Positions 56,835 through 64,000 of a DNA stretch of 64,000 nucleotides are shown in pieces (the stretch's first letter is position 1; every line of letters begins with the position of its first letter). This DNA is from Roseiarcus sp963779095 (lineage in GTDB: Bacteria; Pseudomonadota; Alphaproteobacteria; Rhizobiales; Beijerinckiaceae). Location of the stretch: positions 496,001 through 560,000 of the forward strand of contig CAVZWU010000011.1 of the NCBI GenBank assembly GCA_963779095.1, given 5' to 3'. The position numbers and the translations under genes were made by a program. The notes under the pieces are model-generated. The model made no database searches. It had not been told where the DNA came from and worked only from the letters and a program-made list of their open reading frames with translations.

Positions 56835-58025
56835 GTGCGGGCCTCCTCGCTGGAGGTCGCCGATATCTTCCGGGCCGCGGGTCCCAGCTATCGTCTGGCC
56901 CAGGCGGGGCATCTGAGCCTTGCCCAGATGCGGGTCGTGTCGGCGATCCAGAACTGCCGGACGGCGGCGCTCGGCGGCCATGTCGATGGCTGCGACGACT
57001 GCGGCTACCTCAGGGTCGCCTACAACTCCTGCCGCAATCGGCATTGCCCCAAGTGTCAGGCCACTGCGGCGCGAGCCTGGCTCGCCGAGCGCAAGGCCGA
57101 CCTTTTGTCGGTCGGCTATTTTCACGTCGTCTTCACGCTCCCGGCGGAGGTGGCCGACATCGCCTGGCAAAACAAGGCGGCGGTCTACGACCTAATTTTC
57201 CGGGCGGCCTCTGAGACGATGCTGACGATCGCCGCCGATCCCCGGCATCTTGGCGCCCGGATCGGCATCACCGCCGTGCTCCACACATGGGGCTCGGCGA
57301 TGACGCATCATCCGCACGTCCACATGATCGTGCCGGGCGGCGGCATCGCGAACGACGGTTCGCGCTGGATCAGCGCGCGCCCGGCCTTCTTTCTGCCGGT
57401 CCGGGTGCTGGGCAAGCTCTTCCGTCGACTGTTTCTGACCCGTCTGATGGATCTGCACGACGCGGGCAAGCTTGTCTTCTTCGGCGATCAGGCCGAACTC
57501 GCGGACCGATGTCGCTTCCTGCGCCATCTCGCGCCGCTCAGGACCAAGCGATGGGTGGTCTACGCCAAGGCGCCGTTCGCCGGCCCCGAAGCGGTGCTCG
57601 CCTATCTCTCGCTCTACACGCATCGGGTCGCGATCTCGAATGGCCGCCTGATCGCCTTCGATAAGGCCGGCGTGACCTTCCGCTACAAGGATTATCGTCG
57701 CAGCGGCCCGCAGCGCCATCAGGTCATGACGCTCGACGCACACGAGTTCATGCGTCGCTTCCTGCTGCATGTCCTGCCCCACGGCTTTCATCGCATTCGA
57801 CATTACGGTTTGTTCGCGAGTGCGACACGCAAGGCCAACATCGCCCGCGTCCGCGAGCTGCTGGCCGCGCCGGCGCCGGAACGCGTCGACGCCGAAGAGC
57901 CGCCCGACCCGCTCCCGCCCTGTCCTTGCTGCGGCGGCCGCATGCGCATCATCGAGACGTTCGAGCGTTGGATGCAGCCGAGGGCGCCGCCTCGCGCTTA
58001 CCCAGCAACCGGGGCGCCGTCGTGA
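56835..58025 (+). CDS. IS91-family HUH transposase
   Basis: Rolling-circle transposase of 396 residues starting with GTG. A cysteine-rich zinc domain opens it (DGCDDCGYLRVAYNSCRNRH and CPKC). The catalytic HUH motif is HPHVHMIVPGGG. The Y-containing block FRYKDYRRSGPQRHQ and the conserved FMRRFLLHVLPHGFHRIRHY follow. A C-terminal CPCC pair may bind a second zinc. The frame is intact, so this copy may be active if its recombinase partner is not needed. Confidence 0.93.
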   Translation: MRASSLEVADIFRAAGPSYRLAQAGHLSLAQMRVVSAIQNCRTAALGGHVDGCDDCGYLRVAYNSCRNRHCPKCQATAARAWLAERKADLLSVGYFHVVFTLPAEVADIAWQNKAAVYDLIFRAASETMLTIAADPRHLGARIGITAVLHTWGSAMTHHPHVHMIVPGGGIANDGSRWISARPAFFLPVRVLGKLFRRLFLTRLMDLHDAGKLVFFGDQAELADRCRFLRHLAPLRTKRWVVYAKAPFAGPEAVLAYLSLYTHRVAISNGRLIAFDKAGVTFRYKDYRRSGPQRHQVMTLDAHEFMRRFLLHVLPHGFHRIRHYGLFASATRKANIARVRELLAAPAPERVDAEEPPDPLPPCPCCGGRMRIIETFERWMQPRAPPRAYPATGAPS

Positions 58026-58300
58026 CCCGGCGGCGCGGTTCATTCTCACGTCATGTCGTCGCAATGCCGCTTCGGCAATCGACAACCCGCGCGCTCACGA
58101 CGTCACTCGGCTCGTCAGGCGCGCAGATTATTGCCACGATCCCTGAGATGGCCTGCCACCGCTCTACCATATCGGCCGTAATCACTTTGAAACGTTCTCG
58201 CTCAGCGCCTCCGATAAAGCCCTGCGCGCTTCACAACCGCACGCCCCGGCACAGCGAAAACATCAAATCCCCATAGGCCCCGCCCTGCCTACCGCGGGTT

Positions 58301-58503
58301 CGTTCCTCGGGGACTTTCCGACGCCTGACGGCGTCCGAAACTCTTCACGATTTGAGACGTCGCTCAAAGTCTCAAATGCGCCAATAGCGGCCGTTCAGCG
58401 AACGGATCGAATTCGACCCAGACACACATTCGGCTCTCCCGATACGGAGCGTCCGCGGCAGCGCTGGACACGTCTCCGCGCGGCGATTACGCTAAGTATC
58501 CAT
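58301..58503. other. Spacer after the IS91-type element, upstream of the cyclase gene
   Basis: Contains the hairpin GACGCC TGA CGGCGTC near 58320-58335 and the presumed cyclase promoter. No gene seen. Confidence 0.4.
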
Positions 58504-58515
58504 GTGGAGGCGGCC

Positions 58516-61500
58516 ATGGACGTCGGCGGGTGGCTTCGCAGCCTCGGCCTCGACCAATACGAGGCGGGTTTCCGGGACAACAAGATCGATGCGGACGTGC
58601 TGCCGCAGCTGACGGCTGACGACCTCAAGGACATCGGTGTCTCTGCGGTCGGCGATCGGCGCAGGCTGCTCGCCGCAATCGCCGCTCTGTCTGACCAATC
58701 GCCATCTGTGAATGCACTTGCCTCCCCGCTCCAGCCCGCACCGGCCTGCGGCCTGCAGATTTCGGCGGAGCGCCGTCCGATCACGGTGATGTTCTGCGAT
58801 CTGGTCGGCTCGACGAGTCTCGCGGCGAGGCTGGACGCCGAGGACTGGCGCAACCTGGTCGGCGCGTATCTCGACGAGGCCTCCGGGGCGGTGACGGCTC
58901 TCGGCGGCCATGTGCTGAAGAAGCTCGGCGACGGGCTGATGGCCCTGTTCGGCTACCCGCATGCGCAGGAGAACGACGCCGAGCGCGCCGTTCGCGCCGC
59001 GCTCGCCATCCAGCGCGCCCTCGCTGAACTCAACGCCAAGAACGCGCGATCGGGTGCGCCCGAGCTTGCCGCTCGCATCGGCCTTGAGTGCGGCTCTGTC
59101 GTCGTCGACGCGACCGGCGAAGTGTTCGGTGAGGCGCCGAACGTCGCGGCGCGGGTGCAGGCGATGGCCGAACCGGGGACGGTGCTCGTCACCGCGAGCG
59201 TACAGCGGCAGACGGCCGGGCTGTTTGCTGTCGAGGAAAAGGGCGCGCATGACCTCAAGGGCGTGCCTGCGCCGGTGACGCTCTATCGCATCGTTCGAGC
59301 GAGCGGCGCCGGCCGACGGAGCGGCGCACGCGCCCTGACGCCACTCGTCGGCCGTGAGGACGAGATTGCCCTGCTGATGCGTCGCTGGACGCGCGCGCTC
59401 GAAGGCGAGGGCCAATTCGTCCAGGTCGTCGGCGAGCCCGGCATCGGCAAGTCACGCCTCGTCGAGGAATTCCGCGCCAAGATCGCCGAGACGCCGCACA
59501 CTTGGGTCGAGTGGGCCGCCTCGCAGCTCCTGCAGAACACGCCCCTCCACCCGCTCGCGGAATGGGGGAGACTGCGCTTTGGCGGCGACGACGCGACCGA
59601 CGAGGGGCGTCTCGCCGACCTCGAGAACACGTTAGGGCTGATCGGCCTTGACGCGGCCGAATATGCGCCCTTGCTCGCGCCGCTGGTCGACATTCCGCTG
59701 CGGGAGGACCGCCGGCCAAAGTTGCCGCCCGAGGAATTGCGGCACCGGCAACTGGCGGCGATGACGGCATGGGTTCTGGCGGGGGCCCGGTCGCAGCCGT
59801 TGGTGCTCGCCTTCGAGGATCTGCACTGGGCCGATCCGACCTCGCTCGATCTCATGGCCCGGCTCGCGGAGCGCGGCGCGCAGTCCCCTTTGCTGGTCGT
59901 CGCCACCACGCGGCCAGAATTCCGGGCGCCCTGGGTGATGCGCGCGCACCACGGCGTCATTTCGCTCGCTCCGCTCGACCGCGCGCAGGTGCGCCGCATG
60001 GTCGGCGAGATCGCAAACCGGCATGCGCTCTCCGACGACATGATCGATGGAGTGGGCGAGCGAACGGGCGGCGTACCGCTCTTCGTCGAGGAGGTGACAC
60101 GGCTTCTGCTCGAGCGCAACGTGCAGGGTGGCGCACAGGCGATTCCGCCGACCTTGCAGCAATCGCTCGCCGCGCGCCTCGACCGCCTCGGCGAAGCGCG
60201 CGAGGTCGCGCAGATCGGCGCGGTGCTGGGGCGAGAATTTTCGTACCGGCTGCTGCGCGACGTGGCCGCCCCTGGAGCTGCGGTCGCCAACCGCAGCCCA
60301 CCGGGCCAGGCCGGCCTTACCGAGGCCGGCTACGGGGGTGTCGACGAGCTGCGCCTGCAAGCCGCGCTGGATCGGCTCACGGAAGCCGACCTCCTGTTCG
60401 TCGAAGGCGCACCTCCGACCGCCGCCTACCGCTTCAAGCACGCGTTGATCCAGGACGCAGCCTACGAGAGCCTGCTCAAGAGCCGGCGCCAGGCGCTCCA
60501 CCGCCGCGCGGCCGAGGCGTTGCGCGACGCGAACGCCGAAACCGAAGCAATCGCGGATGCGTTGCCAGCGCATGACACCAGGATAATCGAGCGCAGCCCT
60601 GAAGCGGTCGCGATCCATCTGTTCAAGGCGAAGCGTTTCGAAGAGTTGGCCGATCTGTTTACCAGGGCGGCGCGCGCAGCGGCCGCCCGATCGGCCCATT
60701 CCGAGGCGATCAACCATGTAACGATGGCGCTGAGGGCGACCAGGACTTTCTTCGACGCCGAAGCTCGGCGCGAGAGCGAACTTCGGCTTCGGCTCCTGCT
60801 CGGCCCGTCGCTCATCGCCGCGCGCGGCTACGGCTCGGAAGAGGTTGGAGACAATTATCGGCGTGCGCGGTCCCTCTGCGAGTCGGCAGTCGACAGCGCG
60901 GAATTGTTCGGCACGGTGCACGGCTTGACCGCGTACTTCCTGGTGACCGAGCATATCGAGGAGGCCGCCGAATTGGCGCAGACCGCGCTCGGTGTCGCCC
61001 ACAGGCGGTCGGATGACGACGAGCTGCTCGAGGCTTTCACATGGCTCGGGACGATCCGATTCTTTCAGGGCATGGGAGTCGAGGCGGCGACGATGCTCGA
61101 CGGCGCCATTCACAAATACGACGCCGTCGCCCACGCTCGTCACCGAGTTATCCATGGCCTGGATCCGGGCGTTCTGGCGATGTCGCACCGTTGCTGGCTC
61201 CATTGGCTGAACGGCGAGGTGGTCGCCGCGGCCGCCATGGCCGACCAGATGCTGACTCTCGCCGAGACGCTCGATCATCCAATCAGCCGCGCGCATGCGC
61301 TCAACTATGTCACCGGGCTCGCCGTCTTTCTCGGCGACCATGTTCGAGCCCAGGCGAAGGCCCGCGAGGAGATCGAACTGGCGCGCACGGCCACACTCCC
61401 GCACTACCAGGCTTATGGGATGATTCTCCTGGGCCGGGCGCTGATGCGGGACGACGCGCAGGCGGCCGTCGAAAGCGTCATCGCAGGGCTCGAACTCAGG

Positions 61501-61899
61501 AAGTCGACCGGCGCGCTCCTCGCTTTGCCCCTCCATCAGGGCCTTCTGGCGGAGGTCCAGCTGGCGCGCGGCGCCATCGATGACGCGACGCTGGCGGTGT
61601 CGGCCGGGCTCGAGGTCGCGGAACGCACGGGCGAGCGATGGTGGTCGCCGGAGCTCTACCGCCTGAGCGCCGTCATCGACCATCAGGCCGGGAAGAGCGA
61701 TGTCGAACGGACGCTTCGTCACGCTCATCGCGCCGCCCGCGACTCCGGCGCCGCCATGCTGGCCACTCGCGCCGCTTTGAGCGCGGCCGAGATCCTGCCG
61801 ATGGTCGGACCGGACGACGCGCTTCATCTCCGCCATCACACACATCTGATCGATGGGGAGACGCCGGAGACGAACGAGCTGAAGCGGCGGCTCGTTTGA
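58516..61899 (+). CDS. SAM domain-adenylate/guanylate cyclase-AAA ATPase-TPR signalling protein
   Basis: Cytosolic protein of 1127 residues. Residues 1-60 form a SAM domain (WLRSLGLDQYEAGFRDNKID, LKDIGVSAVGDRRRLL). Then comes a class III nucleotide cyclase with both metal aspartates (VMFCDLVGSTSLAARL and KKLGDGLMALFGYPHAQEND). An AAA/STAND-type ATPase follows with Walker A GEPGIGKSRL and Walker B-like LVLAFEDLHWADPTSLDLMA. The last 450 residues are TPR-like. ATG at 58516 is preferred because GGAGG ends 5 bp before it; a GTG 12 bp upstream would lack such a site. This family is common in rhizobia and is thought to sense protein partners through the TPR part. It is a single gene with no partner on the same strand. 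Confidence 0.92.
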   Translation: MDVGGWLRSLGLDQYEAGFRDNKIDADVLPQLTADDLKDIGVSAVGDRRRLLAAIAALSDQSPSVNALASPLQPAPACGLQISAERRPITVMFCDLVGSTSLAARLDAEDWRNLVGAYLDEASGAVTALGGHVLKKLGDGLMALFGYPHAQENDAERAVRAALAIQRALAELNAKNARSGAPELAARIGLECGSVVVDATGEVFGEAPNVAARVQAMAEPGTVLVTASVQRQTAGLFAVEEKGAHDLKGVPAPVTLYRIVRASGAGRRSGARALTPLVGREDEIALLMRRWTRALEGEGQFVQVVGEPGIGKSRLVEEFRAKIAETPHTWVEWAASQLLQNTPLHPLAEWGRLRFGGDDATDEGRLADLENTLGLIGLDAAEYAPLLAPLVDIPLREDRRPKLPPEELRHRQLAAMTAWVLAGARSQPLVLAFEDLHWADPTSLDLMARLAERGAQSPLLVVATTRPEFRAPWVMRAHHGVISLAPLDRAQVRRMVGEIANRHALSDDMIDGVGERTGGVPLFVEEVTRLLLERNVQGGAQAIPPTLQQSLAARLDRLGEAREVAQIGAVLGREFSYRLLRDVAAPGAAVANRSPPGQAGLTEAGYGGVDELRLQAALDRLTEADLLFVEGAPPTAAYRFKHALIQDAAYESLLKSRRQALHRRAAEALRDANAETEAIADALPAHDTRIIERSPEAVAIHLFKAKRFEELADLFTRAARAAAARSAHSEAINHVTMALRATRTFFDAEARRESELRLRLLLGPSLIAARGYGSEEVGDNYRRARSLCESAVDSAELFGTVHGLTAYFLVTEHIEEAAELAQTALGVAHRRSDDDELLEAFTWLGTIRFFQGMGVEAATMLDGAIHKYDAVAHARHRVIHGLDPGVLAMSHRCWLHWLNGEVVAAAAMADQMLTLAETLDHPISRAHALNYVTGLAVFLGDHVRAQAKAREEIELARTATLPHYQAYGMILLGRALMRDDAQAAVESVIAGLELRKSTGALLALPLHQGLLAEVQLARGAIDDATLAVSAGLEVAERTGERWWSPELYRLSAVIDHQAGKSDVERTLRHAHRAARDSGAAMLATRAALSAAEILPMVGPDDALHLRHHTHLIDGETPETNELKRRLV

Positions 61900-62035
61900 T
61901 TCGTCGCCGCGAGAGGGCCGTCCGGCCTGCTCGCGCCTCCTGCACGCTAACCACAATTGATCAGCCGCGTTAGTTCGCGTTGACTTCACCGATAACCTCA
62001 CCAACACTCGCATGGCCTTGGGCGATTGAAGTTCG

Positions 62036-62054
62036 CGCCAAGTATTTCTTGGCG
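62036..62054 (+). promoter_or_regulatory. Small perfect hairpin upstream of the decarboxylase
   Basis: CGCCAAG TATTT CTTGGCG is a 7-bp perfect stem with a 5-nt loop, about 98 bp before the decarboxylase ATG. No T-tract follows, so it is more like an operator or leader hairpin than a terminator. Function not established. Confidence 0.3.
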
Positions 62055-62151
62055 GGTCCGTCGAGCGGCGTTCAAATCGGGATGCCGGCGCCGCCACGAG
62101 CTCGAAGGGACGGAACGTCGAAAAGCGCGTTTGCAACGCCGGGGGAACACC

Positions 62152-64000
62152 ATGAAGCAGCGCCTTATGTCGGACATGCTCGGCGCCATCCGCGACAAGC
62201 ACGACATCCGTCTGGACGGCGGCGGCGCCGACGCCGTCACGACCTGGTTTCTCGGTCCAAAGGGCGAGAACGGCAAGCTGATGCGCGACCTGATCGGCGC
62301 CGCGCTGGAGGCTCACCTCAATTTCCGCCGCGACGTGTATCCGCAAGACCCCAAGTTCATTACGCCGGAGATGCAGGCCGCGCCCGACTACAAGCATTCG
62401 GTCGAGACAATCCGCCACGACTTCGAGGCCGTGCTGAAAGCCCTTCAGGAGTCGGGCGCGTTCTTCAGCATGCGCAGCCAGGGGCACATGCTCTGGGACG
62501 TCACGATCCCGAGCCTCGCCGGGTATTTCGCGGCGATGCTCTACGACCAGAACAATGTGGCCGCCGAGGCGTCGCCGGTCACCACGATGATGGAAATTGC
62601 CGTCGGCGACGATCTCTGCCGCATGCTGGGCTACTGGGTTCCGCACGACAATTCCGACCAGGCGTGCCCGAATAGCCGGCCCCGTGCCTGGGGACACATC
62701 ACCTGCGACGGATCCATCGCCAATATGGAAGGGCTGTGGATGGCGCGGAACCTGAAATTCTTTCCGTCCGCCCTACTTGCCGCGGCGCGAAACGTCGCCG
62801 AGGCGGCGCCCATTCTCGGCCTCAAAGTGCCGCTTCTCGACAAGCAGACGAAGATCCTCGCCAACTGCACCGCCTGGGAGCTCCTGAACCTTCCGATCGA
62901 GGCAGTGGTCAATCTTCCGGCGCTCATCAAGGCGCAGACTGGCATCGGGCCGATCGAAACGGCGTCACTCATGGCCCCGTACACGGTATCCGCGCTCGGA
63001 AGTGCGGGCGCCTGCCAGGAGTACATTTTCAGCCGCGGATTGAAGAACCTGCCTGTCCTGACGACGCCGGCGACCAAGCACTACTCGTGGCCGAAGGCGG
63101 CTGCGCTCCTCGGGCTCGGAACCAACCAGCAATGGGATGTGCATGTCGACCTCGACGCGCGTCAGGAGGTCGATCGCGCCGGCCGCCTGCACGGGAATCC
63201 CAATACGTTGCGCGCCTTCCTGCAGAAGGCGTTGGACACTCGGACCCCCGTCGTCACGGTCGTCGCCGTGATCGGCTCGACGGAAGAGAGCGCCGTCGAT
63301 CCGTTGTACGATATCGTGCAGCTGCGGGACGAGTTCCGCGATCGCGGCCTCGAGTTCACCATTCACGCGGATGCGGCCTGGGGCGGATATTTCGCGTCAA
63401 TGCTGCGCGGCCGCGAGGAGCCCCGGTCGCCGTCGGGAGCGCACGCGTTTCGCTCCGGACAGTCGCTCCCGCCCATCCCACAAACGCCGATGAGCGACCA
63501 CCTCTTCAGGCAATATCTGGCTCTCGGCGAGGCCGACTTCGATCACCGTCGATCCGCATAAGGCGGGCTATATCCCTTATCCCGCGGGCGGCCTCTGCTA
63601 CCGCGACAGCAATATGCGCAACCTCGTGTCGCTCAAATCGCCGGTCGTTTTCCATGGCGCCGTGGACCCGACGGTCGGCGTTTATGGAATTGAAGGCAGC
63701 AAGCCGGGAGCCGCCGCCGCGGCCGTCTACATGTCCCACAAGGCGATCCGGCCGACGCCGCAGGGCTACGGCAAATTGCTGGAGCAGTGCATCTTCTCCA
63801 GCAAGAAGCTTTACGCCCGCCTCCGCACCATGGCGCGTCCGGAGGACCCGTTTCGCGTCGCCTTCGTTCAGCGCATCCCGGCCGAGAAGGATGGCCTTTC
63901 AGAGAAGGAGATCGAGCTGCAGCTCGAGCACATCCGCGACTGGTTCGTGGGCAAGTCCAACGCCCAGATCGTCGAGGGGCCGCACTATGATTTCTTCAAG
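62152..64000 (+). pseudogene. PLP-dependent (tyrosine-type) decarboxylase, frameshifted, 3' partial
   Basis: Group II pyridoxal-phosphate decarboxylase, closest in outline to bacterial tyrosine decarboxylases. It starts MKQRLMSDMLGAIRDKHDIR with GGGGGA upstream. The GHMLWDVTIPSLAGYFAAML segment, WGHITCDGSIANMEGLWMARN and FTIHADAAWGGYFASML are family-typical. After LALGEAD the frame ends early at 63561; one extra T at 63538-63539 explains it, and SITVDPHKAGYIPYPAGG, with the PLP lysine of DPHK, continues in the next frame to the window edge. The protein runs out of the window. A tyrosine or other aromatic amino acid substrate is likely; a glutamate decarboxylase is less so. Confidence 0.85.

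Larger units (their letters stand above)
55735..58300 (+). mobile_element. IS91-family element with tyrosine recombinase (approximate limits)
   Basis: Two adjacent plus-strand genes, a tyrosine recombinase and an HUH transposase, are the usual content of this IS91-like group. These elements lack inverted repeats and move by rolling-circle transfer. The left end is placed where the Sel1 gene loses its normal sequence. The right end is placed near a hairpin (GACGCC TGA CGGCGTC, 58320-58335 region) and GTTC sequences, but neither end is proven. Confidence 0.6.

Noticed and set aside
59632..62697. A 1021-codon open frame on the minus strand opposite the cyclase gene
   Set aside because: The plus strand encodes an unambiguous multi-domain protein; the antisense product is Arg/Gly/Asp-rich without motifs and spans an intergenic region.

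Overview
The window is high-GC DNA from an alphaproteobacterium, most likely of the order Hyphomicrobiales (Rhizobiales). The main evidence is the order lnt, XRE regulator, metK, trmB on one strand (28.6-32.9 kb), which is conserved in that group, together with a Tat-exported OpgD-type glucan protein and rhizobial-style regulators. I saw no rRNA, tRNA or CRISPR array.

Layout. 0-5 kb: an MdtB/MdtC-type RND efflux pair (mdtB cut by the window edge). 5-11 kb, minus strand: a nuclease-methyltransferase fusion (type IIG/ISP-like) with a small overlapping partner, and a KAP-type membrane NTPase. 11.2-14.8 kb: an amidinotransferase, an M17 aminopeptidase and lrgB, all broken by single-base frameshifts, plus an intact lrgA. 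15-17.9 kb: panB, then a four-gene minus-strand operon for cobalt thiocyanate hydrolase (scnB-scnA-scnC plus a P15K-like chaperone). 18-19.1 kb: threonine dehydrogenase. 19.4-26.6 kb: a two-partner secretion pair (TpsB, TpsA) followed by a secreted caspase-like protease with Sel1 and peptidoglycan-binding regions. 27-33 kb: opgD, trmB, metK, XRE regulator, lnt. 33.2-40.1 kb: an insertion hotspot with two tandem IS66 elements, a dead IS1595 element and a small prophage-like cassette. 40.4-46.2 kb: a broken lipoprotein hydrolase, a CoA-transferase missing its start, an IS110 element and a frameshifted carboxylesterase. 46.3-51.9 kb: an outer-membrane protein, a small secreted protein, a frameshifted arylsulfatase and two AraC regulators. 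52-58.3 kb: a Crp/Fnr regulator, an outer-membrane barrel protein, a Sel1-repeat protein and an IS91-type element with its tyrosine recombinase. 58.5-64 kb: a SAM-cyclase-ATPase-TPR signalling protein and a PLP decarboxylase that runs off the window.

Two themes need care. First, about 19 probable one-base indels break otherwise well-conserved genes, including metK, which is normally essential. Many of the 'pseudogenes' may therefore be sequence errors. Second, a dispersed element of roughly 270 bp with a hairpin end occurs three times (8.55-8.82 kb, 26.64-26.93 kb, and a third copy split by the IS66 pair at 33.2/36.4 kb). The most interesting gene set is the two-partner secretion pair with its own caspase-like protease. 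The thiocyanate hydrolase operon is the clearest metabolic specialisation.
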